Notes under the pieces: model-generated
Told to the model about the DNA's origin: nothing
The model's input: the letters and a program-made list of their open reading frames with translations, nothing else
Databases searched by the model: none
DNA from: JAVBTT01 sp031556035
GTDB lineage: Bacteria > Bacillota > Clostridia > Oscillospirales > UBA929
DNA length: 64,000 nucleotides
Direction of reading: 5' to 3'
Assembly: GCA_031556035.1 (NCBI GenBank)
Contig: JAVBTT010000020.1
Coordinates: 5,875 to 69,874 of the forward strand
Program-made: the position numbers and the translations under genes
Shown: positions 7,071-15,599 of the stretch, in pieces
Layout of the letters: each line of letters starts with the position of its first letter
Numbering within the stretch: the first letter of the stretch is position 1

Positions 7071-8792
7071 CTAATTTCTGAAAACTGTTATCCCGGGCAG
7101 CGAGTCGACGCTGTCCGTCAGGCTGTTGCCGAAGGCGTAGATCTTTTTGAGCCCGGGGCAGTCCTTGAGGGGTAGCAGAGTAGTCAGCTTGTTGGATTCC
7201 ACCCTGAGTTCCTCAAGCGCCGGATGCGCGCGAAGCGGTTCGACACTGGCGATCTGATTCTTGCTGGCCTCAAGGTATTGCAGCTTTGCGCACCCTCCAA
7301 GCCCGTCCAGCGAGGTCACGGCGCCCGACGAGATGTCCAGGGTTTCAAGCGCCGCGAGGCTACTCAAAGGGGAGATGGAGCCGAACGCGTTGGACGAGAG
7401 GGACAGCACGGCAAGGCTCGACAGAGCCGAGAAGTCCTCCAGAGACTCTATGCTGTTTGATGAGGCGCGGAGCTCGGTCAGCGAGGCCAGCGTTTTCAGC
7501 GCCGAGGTGTTTTCCACGTAATTGTGGGATATGTCCAGCAATTTGAGCTTGGCCAGAGAGGAAATGCCGTCCAGCGTCTTTATCCGGTTGTTGGACATAA
7601 GCAGCGTCTCAAGGCTTGTCAGCCCTGAAAGCGGGGTCAGATCCTGCACCGCGTTTTGCGGGATTCTGAAGTCCCGCAGCAGCGGCATGGAGGCGACTGG
7701 GGCGATGTCAAGGACGCTGTTCGTGCCCAGGTCAAGAGTCTCAAGCTGAGTGAGCTCAGACAGCGCGGAAAAATCCGATATCATATTCGATTCCAGCGAG
7801 AGGCCTTTGAGCCAGGTCATTTTGCCAACAACCTCAAGATCCACCGAATCAATCGAGAAGCCCGAGAGGCCGAGGTCCTTCACCGATGAAAGAAACGGGA
7901 GGACGGAGAGGTCGCAGTCCCCTTCCGAGGCTTTTAAGGAGACCTTTGCCAAAGCCGGCAGCAGCTTCAGATCGTCCAGCGTCTCGTAACGCGCGGGCTC
8001 TTCGCCGACAAGCTCCGTTACCTTGCCCACCTCGTTTGACATAATGGCGCCCTCGGGTTTTTCGAGCGCGGCTCTGACAAGGGCTTCCACGCCTTCATCC
8101 GCGAAGCTGAGCTCAAATACGACATTCTCGAGACGGTACTCCCCCATAACCCATGCGGAAACAAGCCCGCGCGAATCCACTGTGATTGCCCTGAAGTGAG
8201 TGACCCCGGGCTCCAGCTTTTTGGGAGAGGCGTATTTGTCTGAGGCGACAGACGGTATTTCGCTCTCGTCCGCCCAGGTTATATAGCAGGAGCTGCCCTC
8301 GGGCACATCGACCGATACCGAGATGAGCTCATTGTAAACCCCTGGCGGCGGGGACAGCTGAGGCGGAGCAGGACGCTCAGAGGTGATTTTCGACAGAGTT
8401 TCGGTGTTTTTTGCGCCGCTCAAAAGCTCCTGCGCGTCGTACAGCTTATCCTGCATGACATAGACCTCGCTGAGCTTTATATACAGCGGAAGAGGGTCGG
8501 TTGCCTGACGTATGCCGTTGTCCAGATGGTATTCGGCGCGCGAATATATGCCCTGCTCGGCCAATAGGCCCGCAAGGCGGATTGTGAGCGAGTCGTCGTG
8601 AGGGGAAAGGGAAAGCTGCTTCTCAAACATCTCCACGGCGCGGTCGAGCCTGCCCTCCTCCAGCGCGGTTGACGCCTGCGTTGAGTAGTACCACTCCAGG
8701 AGCCCGCCGCCAAACAGCAGCGCCGCGCCGGCAAGCGCGATTATAAGCACGGCCGCTATCAGCCACGCCATTGCTTTTTTCAATTGAATCAC
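7071..8792 (-). CDS. Membrane-anchored TPR and leucine-rich-repeat protein
   Basis: About 573 residues from the GTG at 8792 (a TTG at 8816 and an ATG at 8771 are alternatives; no clear ribosome binding site decides). An N-terminal transmembrane helix (about 7-29) is followed by TPR-like helical repeats (about 35-125, LEEGRLDRAVEMFEKQLSLS) and a region starting PAPPQLSPPPGVYNELISVS that resembles the chitobiase-type C-terminal beta-sandwich (about 150-225). About ten internalin-type 22-residue leucine-rich repeats follow to the end (LETLDLGTNSVLDIAPVASM and similar). No sorting signal is present, so the anchor is N-terminal and the repeats face outside. Leucine-rich repeats normally bind proteins; the partner is unknown. 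Its upstream region is shared with the divergent lipoprotein gene at 8967. Confidence 0.8.
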   Translation of the reverse strand: MIQLKKAMAWLIAAVLIIALAGAALLFGGGLLEWYYSTQASTALEEGRLDRAVEMFEKQLSLSPHDDSLTIRLAGLLAEQGIYSRAEYHLDNGIRQATDPLPLYIKLSEVYVMQDKLYDAQELLSGAKNTETLSKITSERPAPPQLSPPPGVYNELISVSVDVPEGSSCYITWADESEIPSVASDKYASPKKLEPGVTHFRAITVDSRGLVSAWVMGEYRLENVVFELSFADEGVEALVRAALEKPEGAIMSNEVGKVTELVGEEPARYETLDDLKLLPALAKVSLKASEGDCDLSVLPFLSSVKDLGLSGFSIDSVDLEVVGKMTWLKGLSLESNMISDFSALSELTQLETLDLGTNSVLDIAPVASMPLLRDFRIPQNAVQDLTPLSGLTSLETLLMSNNRIKTLDGISSLAKLKLLDISHNYVENTSALKTLASLTELRASSNSIESLEDFSALSSLAVLSLSSNAFGSISPLSSLAALETLDISSGAVTSLDGLGGCAKLQYLEASKNQIASVEPLRAHPALEELRVESNKLTTLLPLKDCPGLKKIYAFGNSLTDSVDSLPGITVFRN

Positions 8793-8829
8793 CCGGATAA
8801 TTTTAACACAGCCCAATAATTAATTCAAG

Positions 8830-8860
8830 CGATGTATAGCGGTGTATAGCGGTGTAAAAA
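8830..8860. repeat. Short tandem repeat GGTGTATAGC
   Basis: Two and a half direct copies of a 10-bp unit (GATGTATAGC GGTGTATAGC GGTGTAAAAA) lie in the divergent intergenic region just upstream of the LRR gene. TATAC-type boxes on the minus strand fall in the repeat, so it may overlap that gene's promoter. Confidence 0.6.
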
Positions 8861-8874
8861 TCCCGGCGAATATC

Positions 8875-8891
8875 GTTACCGCCTTGTAACC
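8875..8891. promoter_or_regulatory. Second copy of the GTTAC-N6-GTAAC motif
   Basis: GTTACCGCCTTGTAACC matches the motif at 4481-4497 at 14 of 17 bases, with both arms conserved. It lies about 10 bp upstream of the -35 box of the lipoprotein promoter at 8901-8929, where an activator could bind; it could equally act on the divergent LRR gene. Confidence 0.45.
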
Positions 8892-8900
8892 GTTTTTTAG

Positions 8901-8929
8901 TTGCCCTCCGCGGCTTATTGGGGTATTAT
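8901..8929 (+). promoter_or_regulatory. Promoter of the lipoprotein gene
   Basis: TTGCCC (8901-8906) and TATTAT (8924-8929), 17-bp spacer. The -35 box is weak, which would suit activation from the inverted-repeat motif just upstream. Confidence 0.5.
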
Positions 8930-8966
8930 GTCACTTGTTAAATATAGAAACGAAAAGGACAAGAAT

Positions 8967-9929
8967 ATGAAGCTGAAACGGTTTCGCGTCATGCTCGCCG
9001 CGCTCCTGCTGCTGGTCTCCTGCGGCAAGTCCCCGCCGCCTGAGGTCTCTCCGTCAGGAGCGCCTGAGCCCGTGTTATCCCCGCCCCTGTCGCCGTCCAT
9101 ATCCCCTTCAGCCGCTTCCCCGTCGCCCGAGGCGTCTCCCGGAGCGCCCGAAGTCTCTCCTTCGGCTACGGAGGACGATCCACTGACCGCCGCGTACAAA
9201 AACGGCGAGCTGGTTGTCGACGCGGGGGGCAATGTCCTTAACGGCCAGCCCCTTCTTGAATTCGCGGCTGCCCTTGAAGCGAAAAGGGACTCTTTCAGCC
9301 TCACGGTATGCTTCCTCTCCGATAACGGCAGCGATATCGAGGCCAAGAGCGCCGCGGAGCTGAGTGGCGGCAAGGCCGTATGGCGTGCCCTTTCCGGCCC
9401 CGGCGGCGAGAGCTTGTCGGGAAACGGGTTTGAGCTCACAGCTGAAACCGGGTCGGGGAAATACAGCCTCTTGCTTGACGGCCTGGAGGTGCTGAGCGCG
9501 AGCTACTATCCCACTGTGCCGGACCTTGTCGCCGGCTTCTGGGGCTATACCCCTCTCGCGCGGCTCGCCCCGTTCTACACCTGGCACGAGGCGCTGGCCG
9601 ACGGCTGCTTTGTAATTACCGACAAGGCCGAAAACATCGGGATGCTGGTTTCCTTCACCGAGACCTTCGGGTTCGATGACGGCAGCTTCCTGAGGATCTG
9701 CGAGGAGGCAGGGGACAGGGTCGTCCTTACCGACATATCCTTCAACGGCGAGCGAGCCTGCGTAACGCGCGACACCACCCGCGACAGCTCGGCGGAGAAT
9801 CCGGGGATAAACACGCAGGTTTATGACGACTGCGAGCTGACCCTTGAGTCCGTGGACGGCGGCAGGGAGCTGCGGCTGCGCGACAACCAGACGGGGCTGG
9901 AGCACGTGCTCGTGAAGGCTCAGGAGTAG
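8967..9929 (+). CDS. Lipoprotein of unknown function
   Basis: A 320-residue exported protein. The ATG at 8967 follows AAAAGGA and starts a lipoprotein signal (MKLKRFRVMLAALLLLVSCG, Cys about 20). A Pro/Ser/Ala/Glu-rich linker (about 22-65) tethers the globular part; this is the same style of linker as in the CapA-like lipoprotein. The rest contains FWGYTPLARLAPFYTW and repeated acidic strands but matches no family recognised by eye. It is transcribed divergently from the LRR membrane protein, and the M23 peptidase gene carries the same inverted-repeat motif upstream, hinting at joint control of envelope genes. Nothing more specific can be said. Confidence 0.7.
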   Translation: MKLKRFRVMLAALLLLVSCGKSPPPEVSPSGAPEPVLSPPLSPSISPSAASPSPEASPGAPEVSPSATEDDPLTAAYKNGELVVDAGGNVLNGQPLLEFAAALEAKRDSFSLTVCFLSDNGSDIEAKSAAELSGGKAVWRALSGPGGESLSGNGFELTAETGSGKYSLLLDGLEVLSASYYPTVPDLVAGFWGYTPLARLAPFYTWHEALADGCFVITDKAENIGMLVSFTETFGFDDGSFLRICEEAGDRVVLTDISFNGERACVTRDTTRDSSAENPGINTQVYDDCELTLESVDGGRELRLRDNQTGLEHVLVKAQE

Positions 9930-9945
9930 TACCGAGGCTTCAGTA

Positions 9946-10404
9946 TCAGCGCCCGCACTTTTGGGGGGAGGTCAGGTTCCTTCGCATGCGGTGGTGGGGA
10001 CCTACGCCCTCAATTTCGAAGAGCCCGCTGACTATCTCCCAGCCGCACTTCTGGTAAAACGGGACAGCACCTATACGGGCGTCGCACCACACCTCGGGGA
10101 CGCCCATGTTCCGAACCCGATCCTCCCCTGCGGCGAGCATCAGCGCACCCACCCCCTCGCCGCGCGCCTCGGGGAGCACTGCCATCCCGCGCAGCCGGTA
10201 AATTGGCGCGTCCTCGCCCGGAAATGGCTCGCGCTGGAACGTGCACACCCCAACGTGCCTGCCGTCCAGATAGCCGCCAAGATGAAAGGTGTCCGCGTCG
10301 CTGTCCCTGTCCCAACTGCACGTCTCCACGGGCTGCCCCGCTCGCAGCACGGAGTGGCGAATCGAGACGGTCTCTACCGCAGATATGGGTTTTACGGATA
10401 TCAT
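9946..10404 (-). CDS. GNAT family N-acetyltransferase
   Basis: A 152-residue protein with the ATG at 10404 after GGAGGAACCCTT. The GNAT core is evident: strand 4 with YRLRGMAVLPEARGEGVGALM, which includes the R/Q-x-x-G-x-G/A acetyl-CoA pyrophosphate loop (ARGEGVGA), and the C-terminal VPFYQKCGWEIVSGLF motif in which Tyr usually acts as general acid. Small, single-domain members acetylate amines of metabolites or antibiotics; the substrate cannot be predicted. It follows a second acetyltransferase gene by 24 bp and is probably co-transcribed with it. Confidence 0.9.
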   Translation of the reverse strand: MISVKPISAVETVSIRHSVLRAGQPVETCSWDRDSDADTFHLGGYLDGRHVGVCTFQREPFPGEDAPIYRLRGMAVLPEARGEGVGALMLAAGEDRVRNMGVPEVWCDARIGAVPFYQKCGWEIVSGLFEIEGVGPHHRMRRNLTSPQKCGR

Positions 10405-10428
10405 AAGGGTTCCTCCGTCAACATTACT

Positions 10429-10968
10429 CTATACAAGCGGCACTCCGTCCTTTTTCCAATACCAGAACTTCCCCCGCCTGCCGTCATGTACAAAGCCGTT
10501 TTTTTGCAGTACCCGGTGGGATGGGTAATTGTCCGGATTGGTGAGCGCACAGACGGTCGATATTCCGCACGTTCTCAACGAAAACGCGAAGCGGCACATC
10601 GCCTCCACCGCCTCGGTCATAAAGCCGTTGGAGCGGTGGGCGAGCCGTACGCTGTAGCCCAGCTCGACCTCGCCGCCCCTGGGCGGCCCTTTGAAGCCGA
10701 TCTCGCCAACCATTTCACCGGAGGCCTTGTCCACGATCAGCCACATTGTCGACAGCAGCCACAGCTCGGGAAAGCGGCTCATGAGCTCAAGCTTCGCCCG
10801 GTATATGCGCCGTTTGAACATCATTTCGAGAAAACCATAGCCCTGGCCCCGCATCTCGGCCCCAACAGAGTACGCCGCACCGCGCGGGTCGTAGAGAGCC
10901 CGCGTAAGCTGCGCCGCGTTCATCGGGTAAAGCCGCAGGCGTTCGGTCTCCAGCGCCGATCCGTCCAT
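10429..10968 (-). CDS. GNAT acetyltransferase, RimJ/RimL type
   Basis: About 179 residues from the ATG at 10968. The N-terminus ALETERLRLYPMNAAQL is typical of the RimJ/RimL branch. The core has MVGEIGFKGPPRGGEVELGY, then RSNGFMTEAVEAMCRFAF in the acetyl-CoA loop region, and NYPSHRVLQKNGFVHDGRR, the NxxSxxvlEKxGF motif. Such enzymes acetylate protein N-termini or small amines. The start is uncertain: no Shine-Dalgarno site precedes 10968. A 27-codon frame (11062-10979, with GGGAG before its ATG) ends ten bases upstream and could couple translation; a TTG at 11022 is an alternative start. Confidence 0.85.
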   Translation of the reverse strand: MDGSALETERLRLYPMNAAQLTRALYDPRGAAYSVGAEMRGQGYGFLEMMFKRRIYRAKLELMSRFPELWLLSTMWLIVDKASGEMVGEIGFKGPPRGGEVELGYSVRLAHRSNGFMTEAVEAMCRFAFSLRTCGISTVCALTNPDNYPSHRVLQKNGFVHDGRRGKFWYWKKDGVPLV

Positions 10969-11093
10969 AGCGCCGCGGTCAGGTATCGCTTGCGGCGGAG
11001 CCATCTTCGGCGCCGGGCACAAGCGTCGCGGTGTGTCTTGTTGCGTTGAGTTTTTGTGGCATCGGCGGCTCTCCCGTCATATGTAGTTTCGCG

Positions 11094-11113
11094 TCCCGCC
11101 CGCCGGGCGGGCG
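11094..11113. repeat. Short GC hairpin
   Basis: GCCCGCC-G-GGCGGGC forms a tight stem in the spacer upstream of the acetyltransferase genes. The rest of 11063-11385 holds only this hairpin, the palindromic element at 11167-11268 and the hairpin at 11329-11370. Confidence 0.5.
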
Positions 11114-11166
11114 ACTAAGCCTAATTATTGTAAATCCTCCAGCAAAATAATGCAAGCAAAATTATC

Positions 11167-11268
11167 ATACTAATACCTGTTTAAAACCTGACTGTATTAA
11201 TTTGCAAAGCTTGCTACGGCAAGACTTTGCAAATTTTTAAACGGAAGGTTTTAACATGGGATTAGTAT
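11167..11268. repeat. MITE-like palindromic element, copy 1
   Basis: A 102-bp AT-rich element with imperfect terminal inverted repeats (ATACTAATACCTGTTTAAAA against its mirrored partner ending ATTAGTAT). Inside is TTTGCAAAG/CTTTGCAAA, which encloses CTTGC-TACG-GCAAG. The core CTTGCTACGGCAAG recurs as CTTGCTGCGGCAAG in the element at 19161-19235. ATACTAATATCTGTTTA, resembling the left end, occurs again near 12100 upstream of the next gene. No coding capacity. Confidence 0.55.
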
Positions 11269-11328
11269 CATCACCCGTTTTTTTGCCCAGTATATCATAT
11301 TCCAACTTTTTTTGCACACTACCCAATG

Positions 11329-11370
11329 TACCACCCCTGCGCCGCCAAAGGCGTGCGCAGGGGTGGTACT
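11329..11370. terminator. Strong hairpin downstream of the 226-residue protein gene
   Basis: GTACCACCCCTGCGC pairs with GCGCAGGGGTGGTAC around a loop containing CGCCAAAGGCG. It lies 16 bp beyond the stop of the gene at 11386, so it may end or protect that transcript. The T-run of a classic terminator is missing. Confidence 0.5.
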
Positions 11371-11385
11371 CATTGCAGCCCGATT

Positions 11386-12066
11386 TTAAATCTTGTCCTG
11401 GGTCGCTCTCGACTCCGAAACACCCGCCACCGGATCATCAGCCTCGGAGACGTGGATGCCGGTTCGGAACGGGTCATAATCCCTGGTGAAGGTCATAAGC
11501 GTCTGCTGAGTTATAGGGGGGAGCTCGCCGCCGAACATTTTCCCGAAATCCGCGAAGGACATTCGTATGGCTGTCTGGAATCCGGAGTATTGCGCCGGAT
11601 TGAGGTTCAGCATAAGCTGTGACGCCGCGCCAATGTTTGCGGCCACAGAACGGGGACTCAGCTCCCCATTATCCCCGACTAAGCTCACAGCCCTCTCATA
11701 TTCGGGGTTCTCTCGTCCGATCTCTTCAGCGGAGGACTCATAAGCGGTCTGAACCGCGGACGATACCGACGGTCTGGATAGCTCCGGCAACTCTTCGATT
11801 TCATACAGCAGCTTAAAATAGGCGCTGCCCTGAGAATACTGCCTGACAAGCGTTTCAGTTATATAACGCCGCAACACCTCGGGTGTGGCGCTTGAGACAG
11901 GACCATCCGCCCCCGGGAGCTCGCTCTCAATACGGGGAGAAGCCTCATAGCGGTCAACCATGTCGGCCGCCGCTGTGGAGGTCGTTTCTCCTGCGGATGT
12001 GACCGGGGAGGCTCTTCTCGCCGCATAAAGCCCCGGCAAGAGTTTCGAAATATCCTGTACATTCAT
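11386..12066 (-). CDS. Hypothetical protein, helical
   Basis: A 226-residue protein; the ATG at 12066 follows GGAGGCGAGATTA, a good binding site. No family is recognised. There is no signal peptide and no membrane segment. The N-terminal 70 residues are Ala/Ser/Thr-rich and probably disordered. The middle (RRYITETLVRQYSQGSAYFK and following) is predicted helical by its heptad-like hydrophobic spacing, with SQLMLNLNPAQYSGFQTAIR afterwards. It is flanked on both sides by pieces of the MITE-like repeat, stands alone in its transcription unit, and sits next to a diguanylate cyclase gene. It could be a flagellar- or surface-regulation-associated protein, but that is only a guess. Confidence 0.65.
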   Translation of the reverse strand: MNVQDISKLLPGLYAARRASPVTSAGETTSTAAADMVDRYEASPRIESELPGADGPVSSATPEVLRRYITETLVRQYSQGSAYFKLLYEIEELPELSRPSVSSAVQTAYESSAEEIGRENPEYERAVSLVGDNGELSPRSVAANIGAASQLMLNLNPAQYSGFQTAIRMSFADFGKMFGGELPPITQQTLMTFTRDYDPFRTGIHVSEADDPVAGVSESRATQDKI

Positions 12067-12327
12067 TAATCTCGCCTCCATTCGAAAACAAAGGTTTTAA
12101 TACTAATATCTGTTTAGAGAGTAGATAAGATAACACGGGATCCGTAAAGAGAAAAAAAGGCAGCATCCGCCGCCGTCAATTCGCGCAGGAGTACGCGCAA
12201 AGTATAAAATCGAATGATTCACACGTTATCCGGCAAACAAAAAATAGCGGCTTCTATAAAATATATCGGAGTAAAATCACGGTTACTAAAGCGCTCCGCA
12301 AAAAAATCAAATAATTTTGACGGCATC

Positions 12328-13467
12328 CTATTGCCTTCCGCGCTTCATCGTATACATCCTTCCATCCGCCTCCACGAACACATCATGCAGATTTCTGTGC
12401 TCCGTGGGCCTGTATGTAGCGCGGCCAAAAGAAACTGACGGTGTAAACTTCAGGCTCTTCGTGTCAACCTTAGCCTGCTCCTCGCGAAATTCAAGAAATA
12501 TTCCATCCAATGTATCCTGACTTAAGTCGACCAATATTGCCGCAAACTCATCGCCGCCTATTCGATATGGATCTCCATATTTGTACACAGCCCCTCTGAT
12601 CAACTCCGCCGCGATTCTTATATATTCATCCCCATAATCGTGCCCCAGGGTGTCGTTGACTTTTTTGAGATTATTAAGGTCAAAAACGAGGAATGATACG
12701 CTTTCCAACTCATCCTTTACAAGTTCATACTCCTGAATATCCATTTCAAAAGCTGTGCGGTTGCGAAGGCCGGTAAGGAAATCAGTATATGCCAGCTTGC
12801 GGAAAAATGGGTCAGAGAGCTTTTCAAGCGCAAAGTGGCTGATAATCAACACTATTATATTGGTTAAAAGCAAAATAACTATTGAGTATAATCTAATGTT
12901 ATAAAAAGTATAATATTCCTCGTCGCAATCATATTCCATGCCCACTGCCCCGATAACCCCTCCGCTCTCGTCATAAAAGGGATAATACGCGGCCAATACA
13001 TAACCTGAGCCTGTCTCTTCCATGTCCCTGGAAATAACGTTTTGCCCCTCAAAACATGGAGAAAGCTTTTCGGCAAGCCCGGAGTCAACCTGCCCACCCG
13101 GAAGCCGAAAGTTTGGGTCATCCTCATCAAGGCCGTTGAGGGTATAAATTATTTCCCCATTCGCGCCCAACCCGCAGGCAAACAAAAGCTTCAAGCCGGA
13201 TATCCTTCGCACCTGCTTTAAGTCAGGCTCCGAATACCGGAAAGAGTCGCCGCTTTCTGTATATACCCGTGAAAAGCTGCCCGCGTCCAACTCCTCGGAC
13301 AGATAATTATATACCAGGTCGCAGCGCTCTCTTATTTCCTTGAGCACCGCGTCATACTCTCTCGCGTAAACCACAATATACATAAGGACAGCTATTGTGA
13401 TTGTGGATATCACGGTTATGAGAGCAACCCTGAACTCCAGTCTTTTATAAAATGGCTGTAGTCTCAT
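12328..13467 (-). CDS. Membrane diguanylate cyclase (GGDEF)
   Basis: A 379-residue enzyme that makes cyclic di-GMP from two GTP. The ATG at 13467 follows GAGGAGAAGCATT; longer in-frame starts lack a binding site. Two transmembrane helices (about 10-33 and 190-212) flank an extracellular sensor of about 155 residues that looks like a Cache/PAS-type domain (YVLAAYYPFYDESGGVIGAV near its end). The GGDEF domain (about 222-379) has DFLTGLRNRTAF, DLNNLKKVNDTLGHDYGDEY and the intact active-site motif GGDEF (304-308), so it should be catalytic. The RxxD inhibitory site five residues before GGDEF is absent (KYGD instead), so product inhibition by that site is unlikely. A c-di-GMP-I riboswitch lies at 6428-6516 in the same window. 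Confidence 0.93.
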   Translation of the reverse strand: MRLQPFYKRLEFRVALITVISTITIAVLMYIVVYAREYDAVLKEIRERCDLVYNYLSEELDAGSFSRVYTESGDSFRYSEPDLKQVRRISGLKLLFACGLGANGEIIYTLNGLDEDDPNFRLPGGQVDSGLAEKLSPCFEGQNVISRDMEETGSGYVLAAYYPFYDESGGVIGAVGMEYDCDEEYYTFYNIRLYSIVILLLTNIIVLIISHFALEKLSDPFFRKLAYTDFLTGLRNRTAFEMDIQEYELVKDELESVSFLVFDLNNLKKVNDTLGHDYGDEYIRIAAELIRGAVYKYGDPYRIGGDEFAAILVDLSQDTLDGIFLEFREEQAKVDTKSLKFTPSVSFGRATYRPTEHRNLHDVFVEADGRMYTMKRGRQ

Positions 13468-13557
13468 AATGCTTCTCCTCATGTGAATATCCGAGTTTTG
13501 ACAATGCGTCCACCGGGCAGGCGCTGATTTAAAGCCGTTTCGCATGCAGGGGCATTT

Positions 13558-13645
13558 ATTAACAGTAGTAATTTATGTGGCTTATGCCGCCGCCGTAAAT
13601 TGATTGCACCGTTATATTATATAATGCTTCGACGTAAAAAACAAT
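13558..13645. repeat. Degenerate copy of the composite hairpin repeat
   Basis: AACAGTAGTAATTTATGTGGCTTAT followed by GCCGCCGCCGTAAAT closely resembles the first hairpin of the element at 23989-24115 (AACAGTCGTAATTTC, TGGCTTATACA, GCCGCCGTAATA). The left arm has decayed and the second hairpin cannot be recognised. It lies between the cyclase gene and the CmpB-like gene. Confidence 0.5.
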
Positions 13646-13685
13646 ATTACGCCCTATCGACTGGCTTCAAAAGAAAGCGTTTTGT

Positions 13686-14465
13686 TTACTTTTTCCTGCG
13701 GGCGCTCGAAAGCGTTTTCCGTATATCCTCAAACGCGGCGGCAAATCGCTTTGTTCTTGCCTCAGGAAAAGAGGAAAGCAGGCGTCGCTGCCAGACCGTG
13801 GTTTTAGACCTTAGCCATTCATACCTCTCAACCAGCTCCCGCTTTATATGTATAAGGTCATCCCGCCGTTCGGCAAGGAAATTTGAGTTGTGAAAATCCT
13901 CCGCGAGTGCATCAGCGAGATTGCGGAGGATAGCCTGCATTTCACTCATGCGAAGCTTGAGATGAAACGCTGAGATCACCGAGCTAAACAAATCCACAAT
14001 AAACAGAACACCTGCCGCGGCCGCAACCCAATACTCTATATACCTTGGCATTGTGTCTGTCAGCCGAGCTACAAGCGGGTGCACAAAATAGTACAGCAGC
14101 GTCGCGCATACTCCAAAAACCAGGGAGAAACGCAGGCAAATGTATCCGTTTAAATTGAATTTATTTTTGCTGTAATCCCACCACTGGGTTTTGAACACCA
14201 GATCAAGCAGCCACCCCGCCAAATATTCAAGCACGGAAGTAATCACTGTTGCCCCCAGGAACAGCAGCAGAAAGTTGTCATCCAGCGGCTTGAGCAGCAA
14301 AACAATCAGTCCGACTCCCAGGCCATAAAGAGGGCAGCATGGGCCGGTCAGGAACCCCCGGTTGACAAATCTGCGGTGGACGTAAAATGCGTACGCCACC
14401 TCAAGCACCCACCCCAGGAACGAATATATGAAGAAATAGATGACAAGGGTAATAAATCCATCCAT
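13686..14465 (-). CDS. Putative ABC transporter permease, CmpB family membrane protein
   Basis: A 259-residue membrane protein; ATG at 14465 after GGAGGTCGGAT. The N-terminal half has five or six hydrophobic segments starting LVIYFFIYSFLGWVLEVAYA, and contains RGFLTGPCCPLYGLG and LEYLAGWLLDLVFKTQWWDYS with NGYICLRFSLVFG. These are signature blocks of the family annotated as putative ABC-transporter type IV (CmpB), found widely in Firmicutes. The C-terminal 90 residues are a basic, soluble helical tail. No ATPase partner is encoded nearby, and transport by this family is not demonstrated as far as I know. It is alone in its unit. Confidence 0.8.
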   Translation of the reverse strand: MDGFITLVIYFFIYSFLGWVLEVAYAFYVHRRFVNRGFLTGPCCPLYGLGVGLIVLLLKPLDDNFLLLFLGATVITSVLEYLAGWLLDLVFKTQWWDYSKNKFNLNGYICLRFSLVFGVCATLLYYFVHPLVARLTDTMPRYIEYWVAAAAGVLFIVDLFSSVISAFHLKLRMSEMQAILRNLADALAEDFHNSNFLAERRDDLIHIKRELVERYEWLRSKTTVWQRRLLSSFPEARTKRFAAAFEDIRKTLSSARRKK

Positions 14466-14567
14466 ATCCGACCTCCGGATTTTACGGTAACCACCATAAT
14501 TATGCATAATCGAAACACCATAGTCAAGAATATTTTATTTTCTGGCTGAAAGACTAAGACGGATCAT

Positions 14568-15575
14568 ATGCAGAATAGGATGAATACAGACATGCGGAAA
14601 ATATTGTTGAAAATCACATGCCTCCTGTTAGTTGTATGTACGGCCGCTCCGTCAGGCAAAGCCGAGGACAAGAAGGAGTTTATCAAATGGGTCGATTTCA
14701 CACCCACCTTAGGCTCAATGGAAAAGGCTCTCGCGCTTGACATAGCCTCTCAAAAGGAGGAAATAAAGCTCAATTGGGTAGAACTGCTGGCCTACTGCGC
14801 CGCAAAAAACGGCGGAAAGTTCGGCAGAAACAGCGAAAAGGAAATCACCGCGATAGCAGAAAAGCTCAAGCAGGGCGCAGACCTTGCAGAGCTCACGGAA
14901 AAAATGAAGTATTATGGCTATTATATCGAGGCCTACACCGCCGTGCTGGGTGAGTTTGTCGGCTCATTCAAGGTGCAGGCTGAGAATAACGGCGGTATGA
15001 GCTGGATAGATAAATACGGCCTCAAGGTCTTTTCCCCAATAGCCAAGGGCTTCCCCTTCTCCCACTACGACGACTTCGGCGTCGGGCGCACATACGGCTA
15101 CAGGCGCCGCCACCTCGGGCACGACATGATGGCCCAGGTGGGAACTCCGGTCATGGCGGTTGAAACCTCGGTTGTTGAGATAATGGGCTGGAACAAGTAT
15201 GGAGGCTGGCGAATCGGTCTGCGCAGTCTGGACGGCAAGCGCTATTACTATTTTGCTCATCTGCGCAAAAACCGACCGTATCATGAGTCCCTCAAGGAGG
15301 GCGAAATTGTCAAGGCCGGCGACGTAATAGGCTATGTTGGCAGAAGCGGCTACAGCACCACGGAAAACACCAACAATATAGACGAGAGCCACCTGCACTT
15401 TGGTATGCAGCTGATCTTCGACGAATCACAGAAGGAGGGGCCAAAGGAAATCTGGATAGACACCTACGCCATTGTCAGACTGCTGCAAAAAAACCGGAGT
15501 GAGACGGTGCGAAACCCCGAGACAAAGGAACATTTCCGCAAGTACGACTTCTGGGAACCCCTGCTTGAGGAATAA
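14568..15575 (+). CDS. Secreted M23 family metallopeptidase
   Basis: A 335-residue exported peptidase. A signal peptide (ILLKITCLLLVVCTAAPSGKA) ends near residue 30; the ATG at 14568 is used, with ATGs at 14580 and 14592 as alternatives because no strong binding site decides. An all-helical middle (about 35-150) precedes the M23 domain (about 165-300). There RRRHLGHDMMAQVGTPV supplies the first His and Asp, YYFAHLRKN the third motif, and SHLHFGMQ the final HxH. All zinc ligands are present. This shape is that of short clostridial M23 proteins with the GHDMM motif instead of the usual HxGxD. It should cleave peptide cross-links of peptidoglycan outside the cell. Confidence 0.9.
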   Translation: MQNRMNTDMRKILLKITCLLLVVCTAAPSGKAEDKKEFIKWVDFTPTLGSMEKALALDIASQKEEIKLNWVELLAYCAAKNGGKFGRNSEKEITAIAEKLKQGADLAELTEKMKYYGYYIEAYTAVLGEFVGSFKVQAENNGGMSWIDKYGLKVFSPIAKGFPFSHYDDFGVGRTYGYRRRHLGHDMMAQVGTPVMAVETSVVEIMGWNKYGGWRIGLRSLDGKRYYYFAHLRKNRPYHESLKEGEIVKAGDVIGYVGRSGYSTTENTNNIDESHLHFGMQLIFDESQKEGPKEIWIDTYAIVRLLQKNRSETVRNPETKEHFRKYDFWEPLLEE

Positions 15576-15599
15576 CGAATGCAAATTCAGGTATAAAGC

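Noticed and set aside
9961..11049. A 362-codon plus-strand frame
   Set aside because: Antisense to both GNAT genes, whose motifs are clear on the minus strand.
10979..11062. A 27-codon frame with a binding site ahead of the second GNAT gene
   Set aside because: No recognisable product; noted only as a possible translation-coupling leader.
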